From Sclerodactyla briareus (Eukaryota; Echinodermata; Holothuroidea; Dendrochirotida; Sclerodactylidae), in the NCBI GenBank assembly GCA_026419785.1, contig JAODTK010005750.1:62001-126000 (forward strand): a stretch of 64,000 bases of DNA. The letters are read 5' to 3'. The translations under genes and the position numbers were made by a program. The number at the start of each line of letters is the position of its first letter. The first letter of the stretch is position 1. Of the stretch, positions 33,100 to 46,345 are shown piece by piece. Below the pieces are notes generated by a model. The model saw only the letters and a list, made by a program, of their open reading frames with translations, searched no databases and had not been told where the DNA came from.

Positions 33100-34880
33100 A
33101 TTATGGGCCGGCCCTAAACAGTCACCCTTTGTTGGAAGTTGACCAAACTGGGACACCACGTCGTCTTGACCCCTGGAAACATCTTATGACCACATAAAAG
33201 GTAAGGTTCAAGGGAAACAAAGTGGCACAATCAGCCATTGTGGTGTAAGAAAGAGAGAGTAGTTAGGGATCAACTTTGTTGACATTACACTTTGCAAGCC
33301 TTAAGGTTGTAAGACGGAAACAGGAGGAAGGCAGATCATTCCAAAGGTAAGAAATTATATAAGTAAAGAGGAATGGGACAGACCCACACCCAGTTTGATC
33401 TGAACCGGGATACGGACAATATAGTCCAAGATGCCTCGGGGTCAATGAACACTGTGACTGGTTTGGAGCCTATTCTTTCCACCACATGTTCTGTTTTAAC
33501 TCTAATGGTACTATATACGACACAGCTCAAATCTGTGAATCCAGGCTGAAAAAAAAAAAAAACACCATGCAAGGAAGACATTTGGGTGAAAATGCCTTTG
33601 TGGCCGGAGTCCAACTGGTCATTCTTTAAAACATTTGTACTCTTGTGTAATTTGCAAACAGAGCACCATGGTGCTGAAGCCCAACCAGTACAAAATGTAT
33701 CAAATATTTCATTGAAAGAGACCAATGTGCAACTATGTTGTTGAATGGGTTCAAGAACATTCCATTAATTTTCACAAGATTCCCCACAATTAACCTTATT
33801 GAACTCGAATGTTTCATTTCATTTCTACAATGAGAGCACCAATGGGCAGTCCCAGCTCAAACCGAATTTTCCTCAAATACCCATTGTACCAATATTTCAT
33901 TGCAAAGAGCTCATGTGCAGTTTTATGGTTCATGTTCAAGACTTCTAAATGCTCTTCATATAGAGGGAGAGATGCATTTTGCAATGTTTTCACACACAGC
34001 TATTCGGATTTGTCCTATCAATGGACTTCTTTAATTAAAAAACATGTGAAAGAGGCAACACTCTAGAAACATGGTACAAATTCAGGAACTTGTTTTTAAT
34101 CTTTTGCAGGAGATGCATTTGGCAATTCCCGAAAAGGCTTGTATGTGTCCTTCAATGACAAGCAGTCAATGAACCCTGTTTCATCCAAGAAGACCACTGG
34201 TTGGCCAAAAATTAATTCCACAAATCCCCTATTGTTTAATCCCTTTTTTTACATTTACATGGCCAATGTTTACCCACAAATCAATGACCTTTGTGGTCCA
34301 CATTTTGGTTAACAATCCATCGAAGAATAATACTTGGTGTCAAGATGCAATTTCACTTACTGCCCATTGTCCCCAATGGCCCTTGGAATTGACCATGACG
34401 AGGTCAACATGCCCACATTCAATATTGTACCAATATTTGGTCAACATACATCACAGAATGACTATAATTGAGGGCCATAATAGCAATTCAACACAATGGC
34501 CTTTGTGCCCCTTTAATGACCTCTAAGCTTGATCTTCACATGGTCAACATCCAAAGAGTCATCCATTCAAAAGAATGGAACACTTGGGCCCAAAAGGGAT
34601 TAATTTCACCCACAATGAACCCTGGTTGCTCCTTCAATGAACTTGACCTTCCAATGGGTCAAAGATTGCCCCCAGGATAATGAACACAGTGTGTCCACAT
34701 TTGGTCAGCATCAATAAAGAATGGCCAGAGAAAGGAAAAAGGCAATTTCACCAATGGCCTATTGTGCCCCTTCAATGACCTTTAACATTACATAGACAAA
34801 GATGCTTCAGAGGTCTCAATGAACACTGACTATTGGAGGCCCATAAAGCTATTTTCACCAGATGTTACTTGTTGCAACTC
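33100..34880. repeat. Degenerate long tandem repeat (CAATGGCC..TTCAATGACCTT family)
   Basis: Words such as CCATTGTGCCCCTTCAATGA followed by CCTT, CACATGGTCAACAT and CAATATTTCATT recur about every 150-190 bases with strong decay. No coding content. Long low-identity satellite-like sequence of this type recurs at 54650-56350 with different wording. Confidence 0.5.
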
Positions 34881-34994
34881 ACCAATGACTTAACGACGCA
34901 ACATCAACACTAGGTGACCAAGCTGAAAATCCCACCACGCGAGGAAAATGGAGGAAGCATTATGAGCATTATAATGCACTGGTAGGCGAGATCA

Positions 34995-35640
34995 TTTTGG
35001 GAGGGGATGGAGGATGGGATGGATGGATGGGATGGATAGATGGATGGGATGGATAGATGGAGGGAGATGGCTGAATAGATGGGATGGGAAGATGTGATAG
35101 ATGGGAGGGGCGGGATGGATAGATGAATGGGATGGGTTGGATAGTCGTAGGATTAGAGGAGGGGAAGGCAATGGTGGGAGGAATGGGAGGGATAGATGGT
35201 GGATGGAATGGATAGATGGTATGGGTTGGATAGAGGATGGGGTTGGATAGAAGAATGGATGGGATGAATGGGGTGGATTAGATGGCTGGACAGGATGGAT
35301 AGATGGATGGGTTAGATAGAAGAAATGGTGGGATGAATGGGAGGATAGGGCTGGAAGGGATGGATAGGATGCATGATGGATAGATGGAGGGTTGGATAGA
35401 AGAAATGGAGGGATGAATGGGGGGAAGATGGTGGATGGATGGATGAGTTGGATGGAATGGATGGAGATGGAGGGATGGGGGGGATAGATTGTAGGGCTGA
35501 GACGGAAATGGATGGGATGAATGGGATGGATAGATGGCATGGATGGATGGGATGGATAATCATGGGAAGGATGGATGGATGGGGTGAGATGGACAGATGG
35601 GATGGATAGATGGATGGATGGATAGAAAGATGACATGGGA
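34995..35640 (+). repeat. GGAT/AGATGG-type minisatellite
   Basis: An almost pure array of GGATGGATAGATGGATGGG-like words, strongly strand-biased. Long minus-strand open frames rich in Ser, Ile, His and Pro are artefacts of it. Confidence 0.9.
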
Positions 35641-36719
35641 TCACTGGTTCAACTCAGAATGACTGGTTTGAACTAAAATCATAGATCCCTAGATGGATGG
35701 ATATAGAGAGAAGGGCATGCAGATTAACGGACATAGGCTTAGTGGTTTGAGTAAAAGTGCATCTCTTCCTACAAACAGCCATTGGCGTGCTCTTCTAGAA
35801 CATTACCAAAAAATCCAAATTTGGTCTCTTGCATATGGACATTTTTTGGTATAGTGGAGTGATCTAGTCAATCACCTAACGAGGAGCAAATATTCGTCAA
35901 TGATTGTTCTACTGAACACCATTCGAAATACACAGATTCGCAGCTCGTTTACTGATCAGGATTCTACATGCCACAGTTTGCATCGATTCTGTAAAATAAT
36001 TACTGAGAATGGAATGCCTGAAGTAAGTAACTATTTCACAGCTCAGCAACTTAGGAAAAAATCGTTATCGCGAGTCAATCACGTGGTACATTGTGCAATT
36101 CGTGCTGAACAGAACAAAGTTGACAAACATGAAAAACATGTCTGCATGAATTGTTCTTTTGGCATGAATGGAAGAGAAAAATCAAAGAAATATTCCGTAT
36201 CTGCTATTTGGGGCTATTCGAGATCAGTCGGATTCAGATTTATCTTCAATTTTGGGTTAAAATCGTAAAATTTCATTCTCAAGTGAGAGGGTAGACAATT
36301 TCAAAAAGAAGTCAGTTGGTGAATATTGATACATTGTTTACATTCAATCATTGCGTGCCTGTACATATTGCTAATAATATTTTATCACCACTGATCGACT
36401 CCCGATAATGATCGACTCCCGATTACTATACCATACAACTGTCCGGTTTGAGGATTCAGGTTTTCCTATTAGCAGTTCCAGAATAGAGGGTCCTGAATGC
36501 ATCTTTGACTGTACAGCTAAATTCAGGGAAGGACTTTCATTCCCATAGTGACTGTGTCTCGCAGTTCCGCAACGATCCTTCAGTTTTGTGTGATTTTTTT
36601 TTTTTGACGAACATTTGAAAAAAGTAGGAGAAAGTAGGATTTTCGAGGAAAGTAGAGAAGTAGGAGCAAGGCAAAAGTGAGAGTTTGAAAAAATAGGAGC
36701 CTGTTTGCATCCTGTCTTG

Positions 36720-38250
36720 TTCATCACCGGTTTACTCGTTAGCGTAGGCCTAACGTTAGTGACACTAACAACATACCCACCACCTCCCCCCCTTCGAAGT
36801 TGGCTAGGCAATGCAAAGAACATTAAGAAGCAAAACCGGATCGAAGGATTATTTCTTCAATTTCGTCAGTCTTATGAATAGCATCGGGTGTAACAGTGCA
36901 AAGTTCTCTCTACGTAAATCTGCGGAGGGCTCATCAAGTCGAATGGTCGGGACATCATACTGGAAGCTGCCAAAATAACGTCTTTTATCTATCGAAAATA
37001 GGCCCAGATACAGTTTTCTGTTTAATCGGTGTTGCCATTCATCTGCGCTGCAAAATGGAATAGAGAGGTGAAAGTATAATCCCAGATTAGGTAATGTTCC
37101 AGGTATCACACTAAAAACTTTCAGAAATGCTTGTAAGTTCAGGCAAAATTCCTAATAGAGCTCGCCCACCCAACTAAGCATATGGCCTAGGGACCGATGT
37201 TGGAAAATCAGTAATCCAGATCTAGGGTCCTATTCATGAAATCGGCAACCCTGTAGTTATGTATCATTAAAACAGTTGGTTGCATGGGTTGCTATGCAAC
37301 TGAGGAAGCAAGAAAAAGGCTAGAGATACCGGGAGCCTCATCTTCGAGATGCCGCGCCGGGCAGGAAGTTCCCCTGACAAACGATCGAGAGTGCAGTCTC
37401 GGGGAATCAAAGGCTAAAACGGAAATGAGGAAGGGCGGGGAAAAACAAGGAACATTAGTGGAAAAAAAAAAGAATCCAGTGAAGTGGGAAACACTGAATG
37501 ATTTGCGAGAATAATAAGGCCCGTCCACACTGGATAGCTAAGTCCGTTCCGTCACATCACGTCAATTCCGATCACTTGCACGTGAATCGATGAGCAGTCC
37601 GCACACTGAATGCGTCCGTTCCGTCTCGTCAATCCGTCAAAAGTGGAGTAACAACCTTCCGGATTGCCTCAAAGTACTGATGTTACGTTCAGAAGCAGAA
37701 TTGACGGACGGATGATCGTCAAGTTGGAGTTCCGCCATCTTTCAGCGAATTTCGGAGAAAAAAAGAGCACAAAAGAAAGCCCTTTGGCTATAGGGGGCCT
37801 ACTGGGGAGAAAGAGCCCTTGTAAGGGCTTTTTGCTCTGACTTTCCGACATGACAGCTGAGCTCAAAATCACAGCCACGGTCGCCAGCTAATTTTTCCAA
37901 TCCTCCGATCTGTTCCGTACTCGGATCTGTCGGGCTGCAAGGCGAGCCATTCGGGGGGCATCGGCCACAGAGAAAACCTTAAGGCAATTCATAGTAGCGT
38001 AGTACACAACGCCGAGCAGACCCAACAGGTAGAGGAGGGAGAAAGGGGTTTACATATTCAATCACAAATTGGCGTCTGTCGCAGTAGTCTATTGAAGGGC
38101 TCGTTCCAAATCAGTGTCACGTGACCCCGTAGAAAGGGTTTGAAGGGGACAGGAACTTTTCCCCGTTATCAGTCTGCATGAATCCAAATTGTACACTGGA
38201 AAACGGCACGGATTAAGCTAACAAATGAAATCCCTGTGGAAAAGGGACGA
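36720..38250. other. Non-coding stretch with a dispersed GTCCACACT repeat end
   Basis: 37516-37640 begins AAGGCCCGTCCACACTGGAT and continues with CGTTCCGTC-rich sequence, a form seen at ends of dispersed DNA elements. The opposite end was not found. 37284-37514 has a short lysine-rich open frame without splice support. Confidence 0.35.
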
Positions 38251-38254
38251 CCAA

Positions 38255-38495
38255 GAGTGGACGTCATGGCATCAATAGATCTCAGTGCCGCCCATTTGAC
38301 ACTGGGATCAGTGTCTGATGGATGTCCTGGCCACCAATTTCGGAGTATCGGGGGACTGTCTACAGTGGTTCAGGAGCTACCTGGCACCTAGAAAATCCAT
38401 GGTCATATTTCTTGACGAGTATCATCCCCTAAAACCTGAGTTCTCAGTACCCCAACCCAAGGCAGTGCATGTTAGCCGGGGTCCAACACTGTAAT
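38255..38495 (+). mobile_element. Non-LTR retrotransposon fragment (reverse transcriptase palm/fingers)
   Basis: It encodes ASIDLSAAHLTLG in one frame and, after a one-base shift, MDVLATNFGVSGDCLQWFRS followed by YLAPRKSMV and FSVPQ. This matches the LDLSAAFDTVDH ... FG[IV].G..L.W...YL..R ... SVPQGS run of CR1/jockey-like reverse transcriptases. It is truncated on both sides and frameshifted. It comes from a different family than the fragment at 18380, judging by the motif set. Confidence 0.75.
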
Positions 38496-39629
38496 CTGTA
38501 CACTCTGTCACTGTAAGTATAAGCATATCAGGAATATTTATTGAAAATTGAATATTTACAGAAGATTCTCATATTACGACAGGGATGTTCAAGCAAATGT
38601 CGGAGGTGCGGGCACTTTAACCAAATTGGAAGGGTCCCTCTAATGGGCAGTAAAATACCTCTAAAAATTAATAATAGAGGGTAATGGTGACTTCTCGTCT
38701 AGCGAGACTGATCATTATTCATGACATGAGAATGTGGTACTTCACGAAATTTGTGTGTTATTTGGCTTATTTCGTTTCCAGGGTCGAGTGTGATAGTGGG
38801 ACTGGCGATATAGCTTCCGCAAGTCCGCTAACAGATGTTTCCAATTATTCATCGGGTTGTAGTATCATACACCATAACTGAGACCCTAACTGTAGAATTC
38901 CTGTCTCCGGAGTGATAACCTTCATGTTTCACCAACTCGTCGCCGTCGATTTCATTTTTGTTCCGTCCTTGATGTGTATATTGGACAACGTCGGGGGGGC
39001 AGGGTGTACACAGGGAATACGTCCAGTTACGTGGTATAAGTGGTTTCAAATATCTCCAATCAACCCAGGGTTAGCCCACAACCATGCAACACCCGAAACA
39101 GCCAGGGTATAGTTTGACAATTCAGTGCGTCAGTGCGTTTACAGGCAACATAGCAGCGTAAAGATGGCGGTGTGTGGGGGTGGGTGGGTGGCGGGATACG
39201 CCTTCCAAAAATACTCTCCCTAACTGCCAAATACATGATATGAAAGTAGCAACGAAGGTATACAACTGCCTTAACCCTAAGACTCGGACGGCAACATATT
39301 TCTATAAATTGATCAAATGTTCATCTTGATGAGGCCGAAATGCAAAAACTTTCGCGCCGCGCGCGCTGTTCTCTGTTTTACTGCTACACATATAGTACAT
39401 TAGACCCATGCCAATGTACAATACCTTCGTCAAATTTGAAAAATAGTTTTTTCTCCATACGTGTCATCCACGAGTGGCGGTGAAACACATGAAAAGGCCA
39501 CAGGAGAATTTAGTTTGAGACACGTTCATGTTGCCCATGCCCCACCCCCCAATGCTGGATTCCAACTGTCATTTCCTAACCTGCACATACATGCTAGAGT
39601 TCAGTCTCCTTCTAAGCCTTATTGTTTAT

Positions 39630-40539
39630 AAAGCCGCATTTTCCCAGCCCGCGGGCGGGCGGGCGGGCGGGCGTCTAAAATCGCTCATCGTTATTTTCAA
39701 TGGAGCCGTTTGTTTCCCATGCCCTTCGGACGGGCGGCGGCGGGCGGGCGTTTTCTCGAATCGGTCAAGTGTAGCAATTTTTGCGCCCGCCCGCGTGTCC
39801 GCGTGGTCTTTCGCAATCCATTCCCGGGGATTTCCCTGCATCTTATCCGGCTTGAAGCCGGATAATGGAGAGTAGAGGACAATTTAGAGTTCAATAATGT
39901 TTCCAACCAACATTCTTAAAACTGTTTCAACAACACTAGGGATAATTTTCTAACAGATTGGTGTCATTTTTCACGGCTAGACACCTTTTTTGCACACATA
40001 TTTACATGTTAAACCCCTGATATGTCAAGTCTTTGCATTAAATCTCCAACCTTCAATTGTGAAGTTTACTGGTGGTCCGTAATCGTTTACATTCAGAACA
40101 TGGTTTTCAGAAAGACCCCGGTGTTTTAGGTTTTAAACACTAGTAGCGGCGGTGTTTGACAACAACGTCAACAACAAGAACAACGACAATGACAACAACG
40201 ACAACCACAACAACGACAACGAGACAACAACGACGACACGACGACAACGGCAACAACGGCAACAACAACAACACAACGTCAACGACAAGGACAACGCAAC
40301 AACACCACACTAATAAACATAATAACAATAATACTGACAATAATAACAATCATAATAAAACAATAGTAACAAGATGGCTACAACATCGGTTCTTATAATA
40401 GCCATTATACACCTAACCAGTGAGAAAAGGGGCGTGACTCGAGAAAACGCCCTCCCTCCCCCGCCCGCCCGCCCGCCCGCCCGCCCGCCCTCCGCAACCC
40501 GCACGCCCGCCCTCCCGCGTGCATAGAAACACAGCTTAA
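39630..40539 (-). mobile_element. TTAA-flanked non-autonomous DNA transposon with CCCG-rich subterminal arrays, copy 2 (inverted)
   Basis: This is the reverse complement of the copy at 7091-7947 along its whole length. In element order (minus strand) it runs: TTAA terminus (40536-40539), CCCGCC array (40459-40525), CTCGAGTCACGCC, the TTATTG/GTTGTC simple repeats (40140-40370, expanded here), the unique core (39840-40140), then GATTCGAGAAAACGCCCGCC (39738-39760) and a second GCGGGCGG array (39650-39672). The left flank near 39629 reads TATAAA, a mutated TTAA. Open frames of Thr/Asn or Val/Leu come from the simple repeat. Confidence 0.8.
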
Positions 40540-40559
40540 CAGCCCTGACGTGTCTGCTT

Positions 40560-43500
40560 TCTTGAGTTCAAAGCTATAAAATGCAACGAAAAACAACAGG
40601 CCGGGTATCGTGCACATCAATATGGAGGTTTACGTGATTGCCGTTTGTCACTTTAGATAGGCGAGGAGCGGAACACAACATTCCCGGAACACGTAACAAA
40701 TTTGGACGAAAAATTCGAACAGAACTATTGGGAAATGTACTAAATTTTCTCTGCTGATTGGCTCGAATTTGTTCACATCACTGGCTTCGTAAAATTCACC
40801 CGCATGTTCCACGCCCCTTATGTGTTCTGAGTTCCAAATGCTGGCCACCCCTAACCCAATTGGAAGGGTCTATAGTCAGCGGAATACCACTAAGAGTAGA
40901 GGTATGTCGGAATGAAGGCAAAACGATAAGATTGTACGTAATGAGCATTGATCAGTTTTTCGGGAAGTTTCATTGTAAATTCCCAGTGATCTTTATCATT
41001 GCCATAGCTGGGAAGTGCCATTTCCCTGCCAATCTAGGAGGGGGGGGGGGTGTAAAACCGCCACTCCAGATATTTTTTGGACTTCGATGTCACAAGTTTT
41101 AGCAAATCAGTGTGGCGTCGATGATTACAGACCATTGTCGCACAATAAATTGGGACCCTTGTCCAAGGCGAAGATTATTAGGTGTCTTCTGTCAACTACT
41201 TCCACGCTGTGTTTTCTGTTAGTTGGTGACCCAGAAAGAGAGCGTTTCCACATGTTGGTTTTGTCTCAATGGGTTTGTTGCCAATATGTGTCATTGTCAA
41301 TTTAACATAATTGAATTTCTAGCATCAAGAGGAGAGACGTGGGGAGGTATGGGAGTGCATGTTAGGGATAAATTAATTTGGTTACCCCCCCCCCCCCCCC
41401 CCCCCCAAAAAATCTTAATCAGTTCACTGATCCTAAACCTTGGAATATTTGCCCGCACAACCCGGCAATTTACGATTGGCTTGTCAGTGTCATATTTTCA
41501 TCAGTATTAGAGTCCTCCTCTGCAGCTCGCACACTACTACCACATGTATTGGTTAGGCTCGAGTCATTTTGCCTGTTTTGTTTTGTGATTTCCTCCCAGT
41601 ATATTATGTTTAGCCTCAGCCATCTGTTGTTTTCGATCTGGGCATTCTGTTTTTGTTTGTTTTCTGGCTGAGCAACCACATTATCCCGTTTCTCTTGCCT
41701 TAACAACATACCTCCAATGGTTTGGCTTGGACTTGCTACAGTTGGTATCCTTATCATCTTGGCACGGCACTGCCCTTATGGGGATAACCTAATTCACATT
41801 GCGAGTCATTCTTTTGCTGTTATTTGAACCTGTTGTCCCGCGGGGGTCTTGACTTTTCATTACCCACGTAGTCTACTGATGCATCGGCAGAGGTAAATGC
41901 CTCCAGTTGGTTTTTTGTGCTTCAGACAACCAGCAAGCCGACATCTTGGCCTGGTCCACTGTCAGAACAGCATGTCATCTCCGTGATGAAGGCCCTAGTG
42001 GCGCTCTTTTCATTAGCATCGCCATCTCAGGAAAATCGGAACAACGGCGCACTCATGCTTCGCAATGTTGTCCGCTCTGTGACTCAACCAGCCAGTGCTC
42101 CCTGTCATAGCAACACTTGTTTTTTGTAGGTCATTTTAAAAATGCCAAGCTGACTAGAGAGTGTCATTTCCACTTTTTTGTTGTTGGACCTGCGCGGCCA
42201 CCCATATGTCGCGCACCTCCTTGATTTCCTGTTTTTGCATTGACTCCTCCGCCCTAACATAGGACATTAGATATGGCCCGAGAGCAAATAAAAGCAAAGC
42301 TAGCGTACGTTATATCCCATCGCGGAGTTTGTTGCAAGCACCTGGTGTATTAAACTCATTGGTCGCATTACAGGGTGCGCCTACATTGCGTTTCTGAAAC
42401 CCGACGATATGTCGGAGGTTGGAAGACTCCGGCCCCACTGGGCGCTCCTCCCATTGATTACCAATGCAACCGTCAGGAAACGGTCCTTCCTTCCCTCTCG
42501 ACGGCTGGGACGGTCACGAAAATAACACTGAGGATAGCTGAGAAATCTCACGATGAACTCATGAATTCATCACTTTCCTTAACACCATTCTAGCGTAGCG
42601 CCCTCTAAAAAGTTCGATCACTTTATGCCGTTTTGTCTGTCTACACTGCTTCTAGTGTTCAAACCGTTCTCCATTTCTGTACTTTCAATTGAAATAATGA
42701 TTGTTAAAACTTGCGATTCCTTCATATTCGACTCAGTTTCATGTTGTTTCGTTGTGTTGTTGTTGTGTTTTTTTCCTTTCCAATGTCGTCTATTTTCCAA
42801 TTACAAATCTGCAAGGAAATAAATACTATTCTATGGAACGTGGTTCTCTATATGTGAACATTGCAGCCCATTTGAGAATTGAACTCTTTAATTGTCAAAC
42901 GCAGGAGTTGGCGTAGGCGAAATCGTATATATTTGTTATGGCCAGCCAGGTGTAACACGAAATAATGATCGAACATGCATAATGCACACGTCGTCGTCGG
43001 TCACCCTGTCCGATAAAACGGTATATCCTGACTACAAAATGTATCGTAGCATCGTGGCAAATGGCGGTCGTCCATTATGTGCCAGGGGTTATGAGATGAC
43101 TGTGCCTCTTTTGAAGCTTACCATGAAAATAGGAACTTATGCAGTTGTTCAGCGATAGATATGGATGACATCAAGCCAAACATGATCGCATAGGCAGTTC
43201 CCCACCATAGTCCTCGACTACCATTGTGTAATAGCGCCGGAGGGCGGTCGTATCCCATTATTGTTATTTATGGGTGGAGGGGTGGAAGTAACTTGTGATT
43301 TTACCTGCGGTATCATTAAGCGCCCTTTTGATTCCATGTTTTAGAAATGAAGTTTGAATATGTCACTGAAACAGGGTCTGAGTCATGACATAGGCGGATG
43401 GGACTCTTGCTTTGTCGGGGGCGAACGTTTTTTTTGCCGAATAGAAGTCATTTTGACCTAGTGGAAAAAAAAAAATCCCCTACTTATACTACCAAATAGA

Positions 43501-43700
43501 ATGTTTTTTTTCGGGCATCTGATAAAAAAATTTTACCCATTCAGCGAAGTTTTTTTTTCGGGGGGGGGGGGGGGAGGAGAGGGGGATGACGGATTTTTAA
43601 AACAAACTTTGGGGGACAGTCCTTGCGCCATTTCTCAGCTTGCATGCTTATGGATTCGTGTCTTCTTTGTCGCCTTGGCATGCAACGTGTAGAAGGATTT
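40560..43700. other. Non-coding stretch, no gene recognised
   Basis: It includes a G run (41040-41050), a C run of about 21 (41385-41406), and short open frames on both strands (for example 41470-41757 minus, 42892-43158 plus) without splice context, start context or recognisable domains. Confidence 0.4.
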
Positions 43701-43763
43701 TCTGAGTGGGAAGAATGAAATTTATTTGTGCCGTTCGTTGTATTTGTGTAAGTGTGTTTGTAT

Positions 43764-43783
43764 ATATATATAATATATATATA

Positions 43784-43829
<46 letters not shown>

Positions 43830-43899
43830 CTATATATATATATATATATTATCTATATAATATATCTAGATATATATATATATATAATATATATCTCTA

Positions 43900-43931
<32 letters not shown>

Positions 43932-43970
43932 GTGCGTGTGTGTGCGTGTGTGGTGTGTGTGTGTTGACAT
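43764..43970. repeat. TA microsatellite followed by TG microsatellite
   Basis: About 165 bases of nearly pure TA with occasional C interruptions run directly into a TG/TGCG tract at 43931-43965. Confidence 0.95.
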
Positions 43971-44274
43971 TTTGTCGAACACTAAAAACAATGTTTGAGC
44001 AAATCGTCGTAGCACCTTTCTTCTAAGCGACCCAATCAGAATATTCATGAGAAAGGCCTACAAAACAGAGGGCCCTACTCCCCATGGTCGTCACCCCCAC
44101 CAAGTATGATATCAATAATTCCTTCCTTACGTCCGTCCCTTCACGAGTTCACAATGCCAAAGTGAGGAGTTACGACACCAAGTCCAACCATCATGGATAT
44201 TAATGAGCTGGTTCCCCTTAAAATTATTTCATTAAGGAGTCTTCTCTGAGGAGCTGATCGCCTCTTGGTCCATT

Positions 44275-44375
44275 GGTGAACCAAGGAAGGCGATCATGGG
44301 GGGGACTGGGGGACGGCGTCCCCCCCCAATATTTGGTTGTGGGGGACGCAATGCATCCCCCCCCCCCAGATTTAA
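44275..44375. repeat. Inverted G-run/C-run repeat end
   Basis: GGGGGACGGCGTCCCCCCCC and GGGGGACGCAATGCATCCCC lie close together, giving two short palindromic G/C hairpins. It is similar in style to 59010-59105. It is probably the edge of a dispersed element and is also prone to sequencing error. Confidence 0.5.
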
Positions 44376-45464
44376 AAAGCTCGACTACTTTTCGCGACAC
44401 TTCCTCCGACAATATCCATCCGCACCTTGTTTAAACAAAAACATAATGACCTAAATGATCAGTTGAGTGATTCTGCTGCTTCATATCCTCGGGTAATCTT
44501 ATGTACCGGAGGTTCAGACATATGATTGCCTTGTTGCGACATATGAGTTCCTTAACAAAATGCCTGAAATTTACTCTCCGTGCTTTCTTAATTTTATCAA
44601 TGAAAGAAAGGGTTCTTCTCATCCATACGTTTGCATAGATTGCGGGATCTGTGAATTTTTAAAAATGTCAAATTTATGGTGCTAGGGGGGTGAAACCACC
44701 TCGTTTTTTGAAGGTTGGTCACGGTCACATACTATTACTATGAGTCCACAGTGGGTTTGGGACATCGGAATGCGGTCAGGAAACGCCACCAAAAATGCGT
44801 TGGCATAAGAAATGACTCAAAATTCCAAGTGAGAAAAGGCTAAGAAGTCCAAATATTGCCTGATTTTCGATGAAAATCATGCACCAATGTGACAAAAAAG
44901 GGAGAAATTCGCCTCGAAAACACTAAAAGTGCACATTTTGTGTTTCGCGCGTACTAGTGGTGGAATTTGCCCGTTGCTTTCCCGTAATTCTCCGCACACT
45001 TTTCGAAATTTCCGCCTCATTGGCCCACCTAACTTTCATACTTATTTCTGAGGTGGAATCATACAATAACATTCTAATTGACCTTTGAACTACACAATTC
45101 AACCTCTCCTTGATTACTAAGCCATTTAGCCTCCGTCCGTTTCCTCCTCCCTCGACCACGCGCGATTTATCCTAGCTATCAGAAGCTTGGATTTCCAACG
45201 CATGTTTTTCCAGAAATGTACTCGGATCACTGCTCTTTTGGGCCAACATTTTTAGGTGAGATTCCTGTTTTCTATATATGGAGCACGATGGTTGGATATT
45301 CTGGCCAAAAAGTCGGGGCAGCGTAAGACCGAGGTATGATAAACTGGAAAAAGGTTCCACGATTACAGAATTTGTGATCACAAAAGCCCTATTTGGAGCT
45401 TGGTAAATGCAGTCTGAAACGCCCGGGAAGTCATTGCCGGCATCTGGGGGGGCCGCAAAAACTT

Positions 45465-45590
45465 CCATTGCGCTCGCGCGCAAACCTATAATGACGCTCC
45501 GCTTAGGATAGTGTTCTCGCGCACCCCGAAAAATGTTTGTGCCCCCCCCCCGTATGAAAAAGTATGGTGACGCAACTGCTATTTGCAAAT
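45465..45590 (+). repeat. Dispersed repeat, CGCGC-AACCTA-TGGCGCTCCGCTTA family, copy 1
   Basis: GCGCTCGCGCGCAAACCTAT followed by GACGCTCCGCTTAGGAT, then a C run. Related copies lie at 46275, 48090, 48620 and 60265. A flanking segment (44770-44835 and 45695-45765) is also duplicated. The copy at 60265 ends TCTACGCCCTGG, a CAGGG-type terminus in complement, which suggests a DNA-transposon 3' end. Confidence 0.55.
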
Positions 45591-46274
45591 TTCAAATAAG
45601 AGTATTAAGCAATCACTTTATGGGTGCGACCACGCATATAACCTAAAATAAATCGAACCTTCGTTTTTCATAGAAATAGAATAGCATTAGATATTCGGCC
45701 AGGGAACGCCAAAACATCGTGCAAAGACATGATTCAAAAATTAGGTGAGGAAAGCCTTAGCCAAAAGATGGCAATGGTTTTACGAGGGGGATGTTCAAAA
45801 GTGAGAGAAAAAAAAAAAAATAGTCAACGCTACGCGAGCAGTTGCGGCTTCACTTCTGTGTTATATCATTGGCACCTGGCTGGTTCCCTGATTGGAAGTG
45901 TCCCTCCATGAGCTGGGCCGCAAATAGGATAAAAATGGGGACGTAATCTTTGAGTAATAAACTCAAGCATTTAAGTGAAAGTCAAAGAAGGGGTTCAGTG
46001 AAATGTCGTTGGTCAGATTGAAGCCTGCAAAATCTCGCGCATGGCCCATTGCCATTGCTCCTTCAGACTGTACACACCTTGCATGGTATTTCCGGATGTC
46101 ACAGCACCCAACGCAACAATCTTAAATTTATCCATAAGACAATCAGTTTGGAGTAACCTTTCCTGAAATAACACTTTTTTTAAATCAATGGTAGGAATGC
46201 TGCTCTTCTGTCCCACTATGGCCGGAAGGGAAATGCCTTTTCCTGCATTAGAGGGTTCTGTCAAACGTATTTTT

Positions 46275-46345
46275 CTTGTGCGCTACGCCGCCAACCTGTG
46301 GTGGCGCTCCGGCTTAGATAGTTGCAATATGGTCCGTTCCCCCCT
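46275..46345 (+). repeat. Dispersed repeat, TGGCGCTCCGCTTA family, copy 2
   Basis: CTTGTGCGCTACGCCGCCAA followed by CCTGTGGTGGCGCTCCGGCTTAGA-like sequence and a C-rich tract. Confidence 0.55.

Larger units (their letters stand above)
32375..36714. mobile_element. Possible 4.3-kb DNA transposon bounded by CAGG inverted ends (or two separate fragments)
   Basis: The left end CAGGCTGCAACAGGCTCC and the right end GGAGCCTGTTTGCATCCTG are inverted with one indel and two changes. Both ends carry AAAGTAGGATTTT and AGTAGGAGCAA words just inside. The interior holds tandem repeats (33000-34880, 34995-35640) and a 122-codon open frame (35900-36268) with no family I recognise. No matching target duplication is seen, so two fragments of one family remain possible. 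Confidence 0.4.

Noticed and set aside
34992..35644. 214-codon minus-strand Ser/Ile/His/Pro-rich frame
   Set aside because: It is produced by the GGATGG/AGATGG array, with no independent coding signal.
40140..40398. Thr/Asn-rich and Val/Leu-rich frames
   Set aside because: They come from the ACAACG and AATAAC simple repeat core of the TTAA element.
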